Shown: positions 11,911 to 20,526 of the stretch, one piece after another | Position numbering within the stretch: the stretch's first letter is position 1 | Layout of the letters: each line of letters begins with the position of its first letter | Source of the DNA: a virus | Virus record (IMG/VR): IMGVR_UViG_3300033143_001890 | Span: 1,231 to 35,322 of that record | Length of the DNA: 34,092 bases | Strand: one strand, 5' to 3' | Position numbers and translations under genes: made by a program | The notes under the pieces: model-generated | What the model was told of the DNA's origin: nothing | Databases searched by the model: none | What the model saw: the letters and a program-made list of their open reading frames with translations, nothing else

Positions 11911-12690
11911 ATGCCTTTCATATTTGGACAGAACGAAACAGTAACCGACCTGGAGTCAGTAGACGAAAATCTACGAACCTTCTACACCGCGAACGAAGCG
12001 GAAGACGGCTTTGTGATCAAGCCAGAGCTAGTCGAGGTATCAAAAGCCTGGGATGGGATCAACAACGCGAATGTAGCCATTCGCAAAGAGAACAAAGGTC
12101 TCAAAGGTGGGAAGGTGGACCTCTCCGGCCTTTCTGAGTATGGGACCACACCAGCCGAGATCCTCGAAGCTTTCAACGGTAAGACCAAGGAACTCAGTGA
12201 TGCTCTCGATAAGAAAGAGGGGCATGTCAATCCTGAGAAGATCAGAGTTGAGATGAAGAAGGCCCACACGGTGGAGATGGACACCGCCAACAAGCGAGCG
12301 GACAGCTACAAGGGGCAGCTGTACGACACCCTCGTCACCAACGTGGCCATGGCTGCGATCAATGAGCACAAGGGAAATACAAAACTACTCTTGAAATTCG
12401 TCACCGAGCAGATCGAGATGAAGGACGTTGATGGCAAACTTGAGCCTCACGTCATGGACGAAGATGGTGATCGAAAGATGGGTGGGGCTGGTTCTTATAT
12501 GACTGTCCCCGAGCTGGTGAAGAACATGAAGGGCAACAAGGATTTTGCCGCGTTGTTCGATGCCGACGTGAATAATGGATCAGGGCCTCCGAACAATCGG
12601 TCGTCTCAAGGTGGCCCAGCTCCCAAAGGTGCCAAGCTCAGCAGCCAGCAGCGGATCCAAGCTGCTTTGGACAAACGAGCCCGAGGGTAG
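11911..12690 (+). CDS. Capsid scaffolding protein (259 aa)
   Basis: Directly upstream of the capsid gene. The product is hydrophilic and mostly helical, with charged coiled-coil-like segments (residues of about 55-140: KENKGLKGGKVDL and VEMKKAHTVEMDTANKRADSY), a DTLVTNVAMAAINEH segment seen in phage scaffold proteins, and a disordered Gly/Pro/Ser stretch before a basic C-terminal helix (SSQQRIQAALDKRARG) of the sort that contacts coat protein. Scaffolds guide procapsid assembly and leave before packaging. A strong terminator follows, so capsid and scaffold are on separate transcripts. Confidence 0.8.
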   Translation: MPFIFGQNETVTDLESVDENLRTFYTANEAEDGFVIKPELVEVSKAWDGINNANVAIRKENKGLKGGKVDLSGLSEYGTTPAEILEAFNGKTKELSDALDKKEGHVNPEKIRVEMKKAHTVEMDTANKRADSYKGQLYDTLVTNVAMAAINEHKGNTKLLLKFVTEQIEMKDVDGKLEPHVMDEDGDRKMGGAGSYMTVPELVKNMKGNKDFAALFDADVNNGSGPPNNRSSQGGPAPKGAKLSSQQRIQAALDKRARG

Positions 12691-12719
12691 TACATACACC
12701 CACACGTACACACAGGATC

Positions 12720-12751
12720 AAAAGGCCATCTCTGGAAAGAGGTGGCCTTTT
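12720..12751 (+). terminator. Rho-independent terminator after scaffold gene
   Basis: AAAGGCCATCTC and GAGGTGGCCTTTT form a long stem (one non-Watson-Crick T/G position) around the loop TGGAAA, with the T-run at the 3' base. It closes the packaging and scaffold transcript just before the capsid promoter. Confidence 0.9.
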
Positions 12752-12763
12752 CATCATAAACGG

Positions 12764-12793
12764 TTGACAATTATAAACAACTAGGCGTAGGTT
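12764..12793 (+). promoter_or_regulatory. Capsid gene promoter
   Basis: A perfect -35 TTGACA (12764-12769) is followed, 18 bp later, by TAGGTT (12788-12793), a weak -10; a GTAGGT register with 17 bp is the alternative. It lies between the upstream terminator and the capsid gene. It lacks the GTCAA second half of the operator, so it should escape that control. Confidence 0.6.
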
Positions 12794-12802
12794 TAAGACA
12801 CT

Positions 12803-12827
12803 GATCACAAGGGCGACCCTGGTGATC
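12803..12827 (+). promoter_or_regulatory. 5'-UTR stem-loop of the capsid mRNA
   Basis: GATCAC pairs with GTGATC and, after one A-G mismatch, AGGG pairs with CCCT around the loop CGA. It begins within a few bases of the expected transcript start. A second small hairpin (CCGA/TCGG near 12838-12850) and an A/T-rich stretch follow before the Shine-Dalgarno AGGAGG at 12883-12888. Such 5' hairpins commonly stabilise abundant capsid mRNAs. Confidence 0.6.
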
Positions 12828-12895
12828 GACAACCAATCCGAGCGATTCGGTAACTCGATCAAACCCTTTTTTAATTCAAACCAGGAGGCCCTATC

Positions 12896-13861
12896 ATGGC
12901 CAGCGTTACCCTTGCAGAATCTGCAAAACTCTCTCAAGACGATATGGTCATCGGGCTCATTGAGTCGATTGTTACCGTAGACAAATTTTTCCAGATGGTC
13001 CCTTTCGACGGACTTGAAGGCAACGCGATTGCTTACAATCGTGAGTTGACCGCTGGCACGGTTGCCACTGTCGCCACTGGCGAGGACATTGGTCCTGACG
13101 TTGCCGCTGGCAACAACCAGGCAGAGCGAACAGCTGCCAAAGACGCCGCGACCTTCACACAGGTCACTAGCGCACTCACCACGATCATGGGTGATGCAGA
13201 AGTCAACCAGCTCATTCAACAGACTCGTTCTGATAAGAATGACCAAACTGGTGTCCAGATCGCATCGAAGGCCAAGAGCGCTGGACGCAAGTACCAGAAC
13301 CTCTTGATCAACGGCGTGGCTGGCGCGAACAACGAGTTCGCTGGATTGCTCACTCTGGTCCCTGCCGCCCAGAAGGTCGGCACCGCTGCGAACGGAGAGG
13401 CTCTCTCTTTCGCTATCCTCGACGAGCTGATGGATCTCCCCATCGACAAGGATGGTCAAGTTGACTATTTCATGATGCCTCGACGAACTCTCCGTGCCTA
13501 CCAAGCTCTGCTTCGTGGCCTCGGTGGAGCGAGCATCGGTGATGTTCAAACTCTTCCTGATGGAACCCAGGTTCCAGCGTACCGTGGTGTTCCGATCTTC
13601 GTGAACGACTACATCCCGGTCGATCAGGTCAAGGGTGGCTCTGGTGCTGTCTGCACCACGATCTTAGCTGGTACGTTCGATGATGGTTCTCGAACCATCG
13701 GTATCGCTGGCCTCACCGCCACGAACCAGAACGGCCTCCACGTTGAAGACGTCGGCATCCACTTTACTCGTGATGAGCGAGTGTGGCGTGTCAAGTGGTA
13801 CTGCGGACTCGCACTCTTCAGCGAGCTGGGTATCGCCAGCGCTGACGGCATCACCAACTAG
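12896..13861 (+). CDS. Major capsid protein, HK97-like fold (321 aa)
   Basis: It follows scaffold and has the strongest ribosome binding site in the window (AGGAGG, 7-nt spacing). The sequence fits an HK97-type coat protein: N-terminal arm, an extended beta-rich E-loop region (LEGNAIAYNRELTAGTVATV, residues of about 40-60), a spine helix zone with ASKAKSAGRKYQNLLINGVAG, the P-domain pattern MMPRRTLRAYQALLRG, and a C-terminal A-domain segment with PVPAYRGVPIFVNDYIP-like residues (QVPAYRGVPIFVNDYIP). At 321 residues it is of normal size. It is flanked by a terminator on each side and forms its own unit for high expression. Confidence 0.9.
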   Translation: MASVTLAESAKLSQDDMVIGLIESIVTVDKFFQMVPFDGLEGNAIAYNRELTAGTVATVATGEDIGPDVAAGNNQAERTAAKDAATFTQVTSALTTIMGDAEVNQLIQQTRSDKNDQTGVQIASKAKSAGRKYQNLLINGVAGANNEFAGLLTLVPAAQKVGTAANGEALSFAILDELMDLPIDKDGQVDYFMMPRRTLRAYQALLRGLGGASIGDVQTLPDGTQVPAYRGVPIFVNDYIPVDQVKGGSGAVCTTILAGTFDDGSRTIGIAGLTATNQNGLHVEDVGIHFTRDERVWRVKWYCGLALFSELGIASADGITN

Positions 13862-13881
13862 GTTCTGCCCCAAGCATTCTC

Positions 13882-13912
13882 AGCCCCCTTCGTGCCAACG
13901 TTGGGGGGCTTT
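13882..13912 (+). terminator. Terminator after capsid gene
   Basis: AGCCCCC (13882-13888) pairs with GGGGGGCT, followed by TTT. The 14-nt loop contains the small dyad AACGTT. The T-run is short, so termination may be partial and allow readthrough into the decoration genes. Confidence 0.75.
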
Positions 13913-13956
13913 GGACGTGAGACCCTAGAACGAATTTCAAACACAAGAAAGATCAC

Positions 13957-14460
13957 ATGCAAATCCCACTTCAAATGGTAGGCCATCACCGCAACAACAC
14001 GATCAACATCAAGGGCGTGCAGTTCAAGAATGGCAAGGCCATTGTTACTGGTGCCGACGAGCTTGTCGGCAACATCTGCCGATACCTCGAAACCTACGGT
14101 GCATACCCTCCACACATCGCAGAGGCCAAGCAGGCCGAGATCGACGGAGAGGGAGACCTCCTAGGCATTCGTGCAGCTCGCCGCAAGAAGGAGAAGGCCG
14201 ACGAGATGAATCGTGAGGCAGACGCCGAGATTCTCCGCGCTCAGGAAGCTGTCGAAGCTCGACTGCAGGAAGAGGCTCAACAGGAGCGAGAGGCTGCAGC
14301 AGCTGCCGCACTGGCCGCTCAAGAGAGGCAAGCAGTGGCAGAAGCGAAAGCAGAGGCACTCAATGGCACAGTGGAAGATCAATCGTCTACCGAAGGACGG
14401 GGCAGTCAGCAGACTTCAAGTTCAAAAAGTTCCAAATCAAACCGGAGCAAGCACGGGTAA
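13957..14460 (+). CDS. Head-associated coiled-coil protein (167 aa)
   Basis: The first 60 residues are compact with beta character (NTINIKGVQFKNGKAIVTGADEL, then VGNICRYLETYGAYPP). Residues of about 75-135 are a highly charged Ala/Glu/Arg helix suited to a coiled coil. The end is Ser/Lys-rich and disordered. It lies next to the capsid gene, where head decoration or fibre proteins are often encoded. In the +1 frame an open reading frame continues to 14569, so a frameshifted extension is conceivable. No named family is recognised. Confidence 0.7.
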   Translation: MQIPLQMVGHHRNNTINIKGVQFKNGKAIVTGADELVGNICRYLETYGAYPPHIAEAKQAEIDGEGDLLGIRAARRKKEKADEMNREADAEILRAQEAVEARLQEEAQQEREAAAAAALAAQERQAVAEAKAEALNGTVEDQSSTEGRGSQQTSSSKSSKSNRSKHG

Positions 14461-14580
14461 CGACCAGACTTCATTGGGTCCACCTAAGACCGAGATTCAA
14501 GGCGACGAAAACAGCGATCATGGAATGCCATTAGGTATTGACCGCAACACCACAGCGAACCGACAATAGGACCCAATCAC

Positions 14581-15147
14581 ATGCCAACCTACAAAGCAGA
14601 ACTTCCATCCGGCCTTCCAGGGCTATCCCTCAAGAACGGTACGAACGTCCTGCTTGTAGAAGCAGTGGACGCCACCGACGCAGCAGCACTCGTCGCTGGG
14701 CACCAGATCGCCCAGGACGATGCGCTCTGGGCAAATGCCACGATCACTGAGCTGACTGTCGGTACTGATCTTTCTCCAGTCGTCAATCCCGACACAGGTC
14801 AGACGAACAGCTACGTCTTCACTCTTGTGGTCACAGGCGCGCACGTCGGAACGTACACCCACACAGCTGTCGCTGGCGAAGACCTCGATGCTGTCATGGC
14901 AGCCATGGTTATTCTCCTCAACGCTGACGCAGCAATCGCAGGAGCCGCCTGGGCATCTCCAACGCTCACGCTCTCCGACATCGGTGACAACATCGGTGAC
15001 GCCATCGTCGCACCAACAGTTACCTACGGTGGTACGACCATCGTGAGCTTCTCTGGAGCAACCACTGATGGAGGCATTGCTGGAGCAACGCTGGAGCAAG
15101 TGTACAGCGTCATCAACCCAACCATCTCTCACCTGTCTGCATCGTAG
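14581..15147 (+). CDS. Structural paralogue A, probable decoration protein (188 aa)
   Basis: The protein is beta-rich and small-residue-rich, starting MPTYKAELPSGLPGLSLKNG. It is clearly related along its length to the next gene: shared features include LKNGxNV, AW-AT-TE--VGTDL-PVV, HTA-A-E, AAMV-LLN-A-IAGAA and a TDGG turn. The repeated pattern of a calcium-free beta-sandwich with a short helix (LDAVMAAMVILLNADA) is consistent with a capsid or tail decoration subunit, but no named family is recognised. Confidence 0.7.
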   Translation: MPTYKAELPSGLPGLSLKNGTNVLLVEAVDATDAAALVAGHQIAQDDALWANATITELTVGTDLSPVVNPDTGQTNSYVFTLVVTGAHVGTYTHTAVAGEDLDAVMAAMVILLNADAAIAGAAWASPTLTLSDIGDNIGDAIVAPTVTYGGTTIVSFSGATTDGGIAGATLEQVYSVINPTISHLSAS

Positions 15148-15193
15148 TAGACGATCAGCGTAACGACACCAACACACCAACAAGGATCATACG

Positions 15194-15763
15194 ATGCCAG
15201 CATATAGAGTAGAACTTACCGACCCAACCGGAGCCACATTGAAAAATGGCTTCAACGTCATGTGCGTCTTTGCAGAAGATGGCCCCGACGCTATCGCAGC
15301 TGCCGGTGGGCAGAACGACGGCGACGGCGCATGGTCGGGTGCAACTGCAACCGAGATCGCAGTTGGTACTGATCTCACTCCAGTAGTTGATGCACAGGGC
15401 ATCACTCGGAACTTCGTCCTCGACATTCTTATCGCTGGCCCTGACACCACGGCTGCATTCAAGCACACAGCTGCCGCCGCAGAGAGTTATGCCGACGTAT
15501 TCGCGGCCATGGTGGTTCTTCTGAACCTTCACGCTGACATCGCTGGTGCAGCATTCGGTGGCAACGTGCTCACTGTAGCTGAGACTACGGATACTCTCGG
15601 GGATCACACTGTTACAGCAGCCTTTTCATTCGGTGGCGTGGCCATCCCAAGCTTCCTAAGCACCGTGACTGACGGAGGGGCTGATAGTGCAGCTCTTTCC
15701 ATCGCCACCAACGCCACCGTCGAGATCCCACAGGTCATCGGCGGCGGATCTCGAAGCCAGTAA
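15194..15763 (+). CDS. Structural paralogue B, probable decoration protein (189 aa)
   Basis: Tandem paralogue of the preceding gene with equal length and the same block order (MPAYRVEL, ATLKNGFNVMCV, GTDLTPVVD, FKHTAAAAES, FAAMVVLLNLHADIAGAAFGG, TVTDGGAD). Divergence is high, so the duplication is old or the copies have specialised. Each gene has its own intergenic leader (46 nt before this one). The C-terminus ends in a Gly-rich tail, QVIGGGSRSQ. Two related subunits could occupy different capsid or tail positions. Confidence 0.7.
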   Translation: MPAYRVELTDPTGATLKNGFNVMCVFAEDGPDAIAAAGGQNDGDGAWSGATATEIAVGTDLTPVVDAQGITRNFVLDILIAGPDTTAAFKHTAAAAESYADVFAAMVVLLNLHADIAGAAFGGNVLTVAETTDTLGDHTVTAAFSFGGVAIPSFLSTVTDGGADSAALSIATNATVEIPQVIGGGSRSQ

Positions 15764-15773
15764 CTATCAACAC

Positions 15774-15799
15774 CGGGGCATCCTTCACGGGGTGCCCCG
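15774..15799 (+). other. Strong GC stem-loop without T-run
   Basis: CGGGGCATCC and GGGGTGCCCCG pair around TTCAC, giving about ten base pairs with one G-T. There is no downstream T-run, so it is more likely an RNA processing or stability element than a complete terminator. Confidence 0.5.
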
Positions 15800-15870
15800 T
15801 GCTACATTCACCCCACAACCAGGGGGCTGGCAGAAGCGATTTCAGAGCCTCTACAATCAAGGAGCTTTTC

Positions 15871-16338
15871 GTGCCAGGTCTGGCCATACACTTCGAGCGC
15901 AACGACATCGACGTTTGGTCGGGTCGCCAGATCGATCTGGATGCCTACAGGTACGCCTGCAAGGCATTCGGTTTCGACAAGCTCGTGGTCATCAACCTCA
16001 CTGGTGAGAAGATCACAGTTGGGGATTCGGCGTTCGACTGGCGCGAGTTCAAGTCCGTCGAGGAGTTCCTAGAGACCACAACTGACCGTGTACTCTGGTT
16101 TGATCTTCCACACCGCATCCCCCCTGGGTGTACCCCAAGGATCATTGGGAAGCAGCCACACCCAAAAGCTGAGTGCTGGTACATGTTTGGACCAGCAGCC
16201 GGGTGGGCTCCTGCCCCGACCAAAGGCGACGACAAGCAGTGGGCTACCATGCCCCAACTAGGCAGTGGCGCACTGCATGGTACGCACGTCGCGTCCATCG
16301 TCATGTTCGATGCGTTCCGATGGAGAGGTCTGCAGTAG
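15871..16338 (+). CDS. Enzyme-like protein, possible SPOUT/TrmL-type methyltransferase (155 aa)
   Basis: I start at GTG 15871 because AAGGAG lies 6 nt upstream (about 15859-15864); the in-frame ATG 15799 is outside good RBS context. The order of segments recalls the small TrmH/TrmL knot methyltransferases of about 155 residues: an N-terminal AYRYACKAFGFDKLVVI, a WYMFGPAAGW segment where the family has a GxE/GxxG motif, and a C-terminal LGSGALHGTHVASIVMFDAFRW where the family has SLNVAxxxxIxLyE. The catalytic residues are not clearly conserved, so this is a fold-level guess. It does not look like a structural protein and sits oddly among decoration genes. Confidence 0.6.
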   Translation: MPGLAIHFERNDIDVWSGRQIDLDAYRYACKAFGFDKLVVINLTGEKITVGDSAFDWREFKSVEEFLETTTDRVLWFDLPHRIPPGCTPRIIGKQPHPKAECWYMFGPAAGWAPAPTKGDDKQWATMPQLGSGALHGTHVASIVMFDAFRWRGLQ

Positions 16339-17964
16339 ATGGCTGTAGTAGCCGTAACATTCGTTGGCACTGGTGTGATCTCCAGTGCTGACTCTGCCAC
16401 CAACTGGTCTGGTGGATCACTCGATACCGACTCCGAGGTACAGAACACAGGTTGTATTGGGGCGAAGGTTGCCAACGCGACGGTGGACTTTTTATATGAC
16501 AGCTCTGGGGCAGGAGTCCAGGACTATAGCTCAGGCGGTGCAGAGGAAGGGGAGCACATGTTCGCCTGGGTCAACTGCCTCACACCTACTCTCGACACGC
16601 TGACCAACGGCGGCATCGGGATGCTAATGGGCAACGGCACTGACCAGGGTGTGTGGTACGTCGGCGGCGACGGCACTGTTGTTGGCGACCCCTACAAAGG
16701 GGGTTGGAAGTCTTTTGTTGTGGATCCGGCATCAGACTTCGATGCGATTGTCGCAGGTACGTGGACAACGGGTGGAAACCCTGCGCAGCTTGATGACGTT
16801 GATGAGTATGGGGGTCGTGTCAAGACCATCTCAACCATCATGGGTAACTTCAACAATGGTCTTGTGGATCAAATCTCTGTTGGGTTTGGACTTAGGGTCA
16901 CAGACGCAACTGTTCCACTACCCGCCGTGTTCTCAGACATTGCAGACGCAGACGAAGGTACCAAGGCAAACAAATATGGCGTGATCCGATTCATCGACCC
17001 TGCCTACTATGTACAAGGTAAGATCTACATTGGGTATGCGACAGGTTCAGCTATCACAACTTTCGAGGACACCTCACAGGCCATCAACTTTGAGAATGCT
17101 CCTGTGGCCGCCACGTTCTACGAGATCATTGTCGAGGACAATGCCGGTACGGCGCAGACCAACTGTACATGGGGGGCTATCGCATCCGGTGTAACGTCGG
17201 CAGGAATTGATTTCAATGCAGGGGGCACTACCGAGTGGGCACTCACAATAGACTTGCAAAACGCCAGCTCTGATTTCAATGCGTATGCCTGCAAGTTTCT
17301 TCGGTGCCGAACAGCGATTCTCGATAGCGAAGTCACGATGCAGGACTGTGCGTTCGTTGACTCAGGAACCGTTGAGGCGAACCTTGCGGTACTGACTGAT
17401 TGTAACTTCCTGGGCGGTACGGATCTGATTCAATTGAAGGTTGAGAGCGTTGCTGAGATGGCCAACATCACAGGCGGGTTCTTCTCCAACTGTGATCGTG
17501 CAATCGAGATCACAGTCGCAGGGACATACACCTTCGACGCTTGCACGTTCTCTGGAAACACCTTTGATGTCCGTAACTCTTCCGCTGGGCTGGTGACTAT
17601 CCAGGTCACGAATGGTGGGGGTACACCAACATTTGAGAATACTGGGGGTGGCAGCGTAGTGGTCGAGAACGCCAAGACGCTGACTGTCACGGTGAAGGAC
17701 ATTGGTGGTGTGGTGATCCAAAATGCCCAGACCGCTATATATGTGAAGGCCGACAATACCCAGCTGATGAACGAGGACACAACAGCTGGTGGAATCGCGA
17801 CCCAAGCCTACGCATACACTGTAGATACTGACGTTTTTGTCAAGGTTCGCAAGAGTTCTACTGGTGCAACCCGCTACAGATCGGTATCATCACCACAGAC
17901 GATCACCACAGATGGTTTGAACGTGACGATCACGCTCGAAGTCGATAACAACGCAGCAGCATAA
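16339..17964 (+). CDS. Large beta-rich structural protein (541 aa)
   Basis: The N-terminal 240 residues are Gly/Asp/Thr-rich, with a lectin-like run including GIGMLMGNGTDQGVWYVGGDG. Residues of about 280-430 are a parallel beta-helix-like ladder of short repeats (CKFLRCRTAILDSEVTMQDC, CNFLGGTDLIQLK, FFSNCDRAIEITV). The last 100 residues resemble an Ig-like or carboxypeptidase-regulatory-like domain (VTVKDIGGVVIQNAQTAIYV). It begins directly after the preceding stop. A role as adsorption or decoration fibre is likely; receptor specificity cannot be read. Confidence 0.75.
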   Translation: MAVVAVTFVGTGVISSADSATNWSGGSLDTDSEVQNTGCIGAKVANATVDFLYDSSGAGVQDYSSGGAEEGEHMFAWVNCLTPTLDTLTNGGIGMLMGNGTDQGVWYVGGDGTVVGDPYKGGWKSFVVDPASDFDAIVAGTWTTGGNPAQLDDVDEYGGRVKTISTIMGNFNNGLVDQISVGFGLRVTDATVPLPAVFSDIADADEGTKANKYGVIRFIDPAYYVQGKIYIGYATGSAITTFEDTSQAINFENAPVAATFYEIIVEDNAGTAQTNCTWGAIASGVTSAGIDFNAGGTTEWALTIDLQNASSDFNAYACKFLRCRTAILDSEVTMQDCAFVDSGTVEANLAVLTDCNFLGGTDLIQLKVESVAEMANITGGFFSNCDRAIEITVAGTYTFDACTFSGNTFDVRNSSAGLVTIQVTNGGGTPTFENTGGGSVVVENAKTLTVTVKDIGGVVIQNAQTAIYVKADNTQLMNEDTTAGGIATQAYAYTVDTDVFVKVRKSSTGATRYRSVSSPQTITTDGLNVTITLEVDNNAAA

Positions 17965-17979
17965 CAGGGAGCACAACTC

Positions 17980-20523
17980 ATGTCAGATACCATCCTCGGC
18001 GGCGATTTCACCGTCTACTACCTCAACGAGAATCGTCAGAAGCGCCTTGAATACACAGGTTCGGGAACGGTCTACACCGCGAACCAAGTCTACTCCGCGC
18101 TGCAAGATCACTTCGATGAATTGAACCAGATGGATGACGGTACTCCGATGAGTGCGCAGACTCCTACCGAGTACACGATTGGCAAGATCGATCCCGGTGA
18201 CAATGAGCCATGGTTCATCGATCACACCACTGCTGAATTCATCAGCACTGGCGCTATCCAAACCGCTGGTTGGGATCGTGTTGAGGGCACCAACGTCGGC
18301 CTCGTCCGAATGGACATCGACTGGACCTCCACTGCTCCACAGCAGTCCGACATCGGCAAGACGGTTGTGATGACCACTGATGGTGACACCGGGACCATCG
18401 TGGACTTCGTTGATCTTGGTGGCACGCTAGGCTACTTCTGGATTCGTCCATCCGACGACCTGATTGGCAACTCGTTCAACGATGCGCCTACTGCTGGTGA
18501 TGCGATGACGATCACTGGCGGCACAGCAACCGACGCACTACAGGTCTCGGGCAACCCGGCCCTCACAGGCGAGATGCTCTGGGCCAACATCTACAACACT
18601 GGCCTCGCTACGCTTGAGCCAGAGACTCACCAGTACATCGATCAGGAGAGCGCACTTCTTGTTGCGTACAAAGACACTTCCGATTGGTGGCTCGACGGAC
18701 AGTTTGACATTCTTGTCCAGGTCAAGCAGCCAGGTGCTATCGGTACAGGCTCCTCTCTGATCGATCATGGTCGAATCAAAGTGCTCGCTCGACAATACAG
18801 CGCGACCTACGCATGGTTCGAGGTTGACCTTTCCGCTGGTGGTCGAAACCCTATTCCGTTGTCGGCTGGCGATGACCTCGACAACACCACAGGCTTCCGA
18901 ACTCTAACAGGTTCGGCAGGCGTCTCCGACTTCGACGTTGAGAGTTGGATCTTCGTAGGTGCCACTTGGGCCACTGCCACTAAGCGAGCAAAGCTCACAC
19001 AAGTGACCGGCACTGTGGCTGATCCGATTCTGGAATACTACCTACTCGGAGATCCGATCTCAGACTTCATCGTCTCAGACGCGATCAAAGAGTACACAGG
19101 GGTTGCTACCGGCGATGGTACTTGTACTGCCGCTGCACCTACCGACGCAGGCCCAGCCAGCCTGGGCACACCCCCAATAATCACGTTCGGCTACAACAAC
19201 ACCGCCGACATTGACGAGGACGGAACACCAGAGGATTACGGCCTAGTCGTAGATGTCAACCAGAACACACTCGCTGATACGTGGGAGTGGATGAAGTATG
19301 TCACGTACCGAGGCTACACTACCGACATCGATGCTGGTGCAGGCACGGTCCCAGGGCGCTTCTACCGAGGCTTCCAAAGGCGAGTGGTCTACGGCACTCA
19401 GTCTGGTACGTGGACCGAGGGATCGGCTATCTACTTCCACGATGTGTCCAGTGTTCTTCAGGCGTATGGAACAATTGGTTCCGACGAGGACAACGGAGCC
19501 GCTGGTGAGTTGATGATCTACAACTGGACCCTCGCTAACGGTGGTGACATCACAACCGTCACAAAGTGTTCAGACGCAGAGATCTACTCTGGAACCAACT
19601 CGGCGCTCGTGACAGGTGCATCCGATGTCTTCTCGATCACACCTATCCAGAAGTGCCCACTGGGTGACTTCGCTGGTGGTACTTTCTTCGGTGCTGATGG
19701 CGTCCTTCTTATCGATTACCAAATCGCAGAGGAGAACAGCTTTCAGCTGAAGACCAACCAAGGCGTTGTTAAGGTTGTTCCAACCAAGGTCAACGCAACG
19801 ATTGGTAACACTCGCGTTGGCGACAAGCTCTCCGTCTTTGTGATCGATGCCAACGGGGACATCATCAAGGACGACTACACCATCGACTCTGGTCAAGGTG
19901 CGGTCAACTCTGAGATCATTAAGGTGGACCCTGCCATCGATACCGACGAGCCTGGTAAGACTGCCGGTGGAATTGTTCGTGTCGTAGATGTCTCCGGTGA
20001 GATCGAAGATCGATACCGATTCGCGACGTGGGGCACTGACGAGTTCGCACTTGCCATCACAGGTGGAACCGACACAGGTACGGGATCCGCAACAGCCCTT
20101 GTTGATACAGGTGGCGGCTTCACAGCTGGCGCTCGTGTCGGTGACATTGTGTACAACGTCACAGAGGACACCTACGCCTATGTCTCGACTGTCACCGATG
20201 ATCAAAACCTTGTGATGACCAACAAAGGATCAGACAAGCCTGTGACCTCATGGGCAGGAGATGTCTACAAGATCAATGGCACTGTTCGAGCGTACACCAC
20301 GTCCGACACCGCCTACGTCCCACTGATCGATATCTACGAGACAACTGGTACTACTGGTTCCCCAGGAACAGAGACAGCCTCTCTCACCTACGTGGCACCT
20401 CTGCTTGTTCGTGCTCGTGCTCGTAACGCTGGCGACATCTTGCCTTACGAGGCAGATGGTACGCTGAACGCCACAGGGTTCTCGGTCAACGTGATTCGTA
20501 CACCAGACAGCATCCACAACTAA
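17980..20523 (+). CDS. Large virion structural protein (847 aa)
   Basis: An SD-like GGGAG precedes ATG 17980. The N-terminus (FTVYYLNENRQKRLEYTG, then TANQVYSALQDHFDELNQM) resembles the virion-attachment domain also seen at the start of the 771-residue protein downstream. The rest is beta-rich, Gly/Thr/Asp-rich, with stretches typical of phage surface proteins (TTDGDTGTIVDF, GGTDTGTGSATALVDTGGGF) and cysteines rare. No catalytic motif is visible. Probably a fibre or large decoration protein in the adsorption cluster. Confidence 0.75.
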   Translation: MSDTILGGDFTVYYLNENRQKRLEYTGSGTVYTANQVYSALQDHFDELNQMDDGTPMSAQTPTEYTIGKIDPGDNEPWFIDHTTAEFISTGAIQTAGWDRVEGTNVGLVRMDIDWTSTAPQQSDIGKTVVMTTDGDTGTIVDFVDLGGTLGYFWIRPSDDLIGNSFNDAPTAGDAMTITGGTATDALQVSGNPALTGEMLWANIYNTGLATLEPETHQYIDQESALLVAYKDTSDWWLDGQFDILVQVKQPGAIGTGSSLIDHGRIKVLARQYSATYAWFEVDLSAGGRNPIPLSAGDDLDNTTGFRTLTGSAGVSDFDVESWIFVGATWATATKRAKLTQVTGTVADPILEYYLLGDPISDFIVSDAIKEYTGVATGDGTCTAAAPTDAGPASLGTPPIITFGYNNTADIDEDGTPEDYGLVVDVNQNTLADTWEWMKYVTYRGYTTDIDAGAGTVPGRFYRGFQRRVVYGTQSGTWTEGSAIYFHDVSSVLQAYGTIGSDEDNGAAGELMIYNWTLANGGDITTVTKCSDAEIYSGTNSALVTGASDVFSITPIQKCPLGDFAGGTFFGADGVLLIDYQIAEENSFQLKTNQGVVKVVPTKVNATIGNTRVGDKLSVFVIDANGDIIKDDYTIDSGQGAVNSEIIKVDPAIDTDEPGKTAGGIVRVVDVSGEIEDRYRFATWGTDEFALAITGGTDTGTGSATALVDTGGGFTAGARVGDIVYNVTEDTYAYVSTVTDDQNLVMTNKGSDKPVTSWAGDVYKINGTVRAYTTSDTAYVPLIDIYETTGTTGSPGTETASLTYVAPLLVRARARNAGDILPYEADGTLNATGFSVNVIRTPDSIHN

Positions 20524-20526
20524 TCA

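Noticed and set aside
12638-13549. 303-aa reverse-strand ORF over the capsid gene
   Set aside because: It crosses the scaffold end, a terminator and the capsid promoter; the codon pattern and homology favour the + strand capsid.
14213-14459. Overlapping +1-frame ORF as a separate gene
   Set aside because: It overlaps the coiled-coil coding region without its own start context; only a possible frameshift extension is kept as a weak finding.
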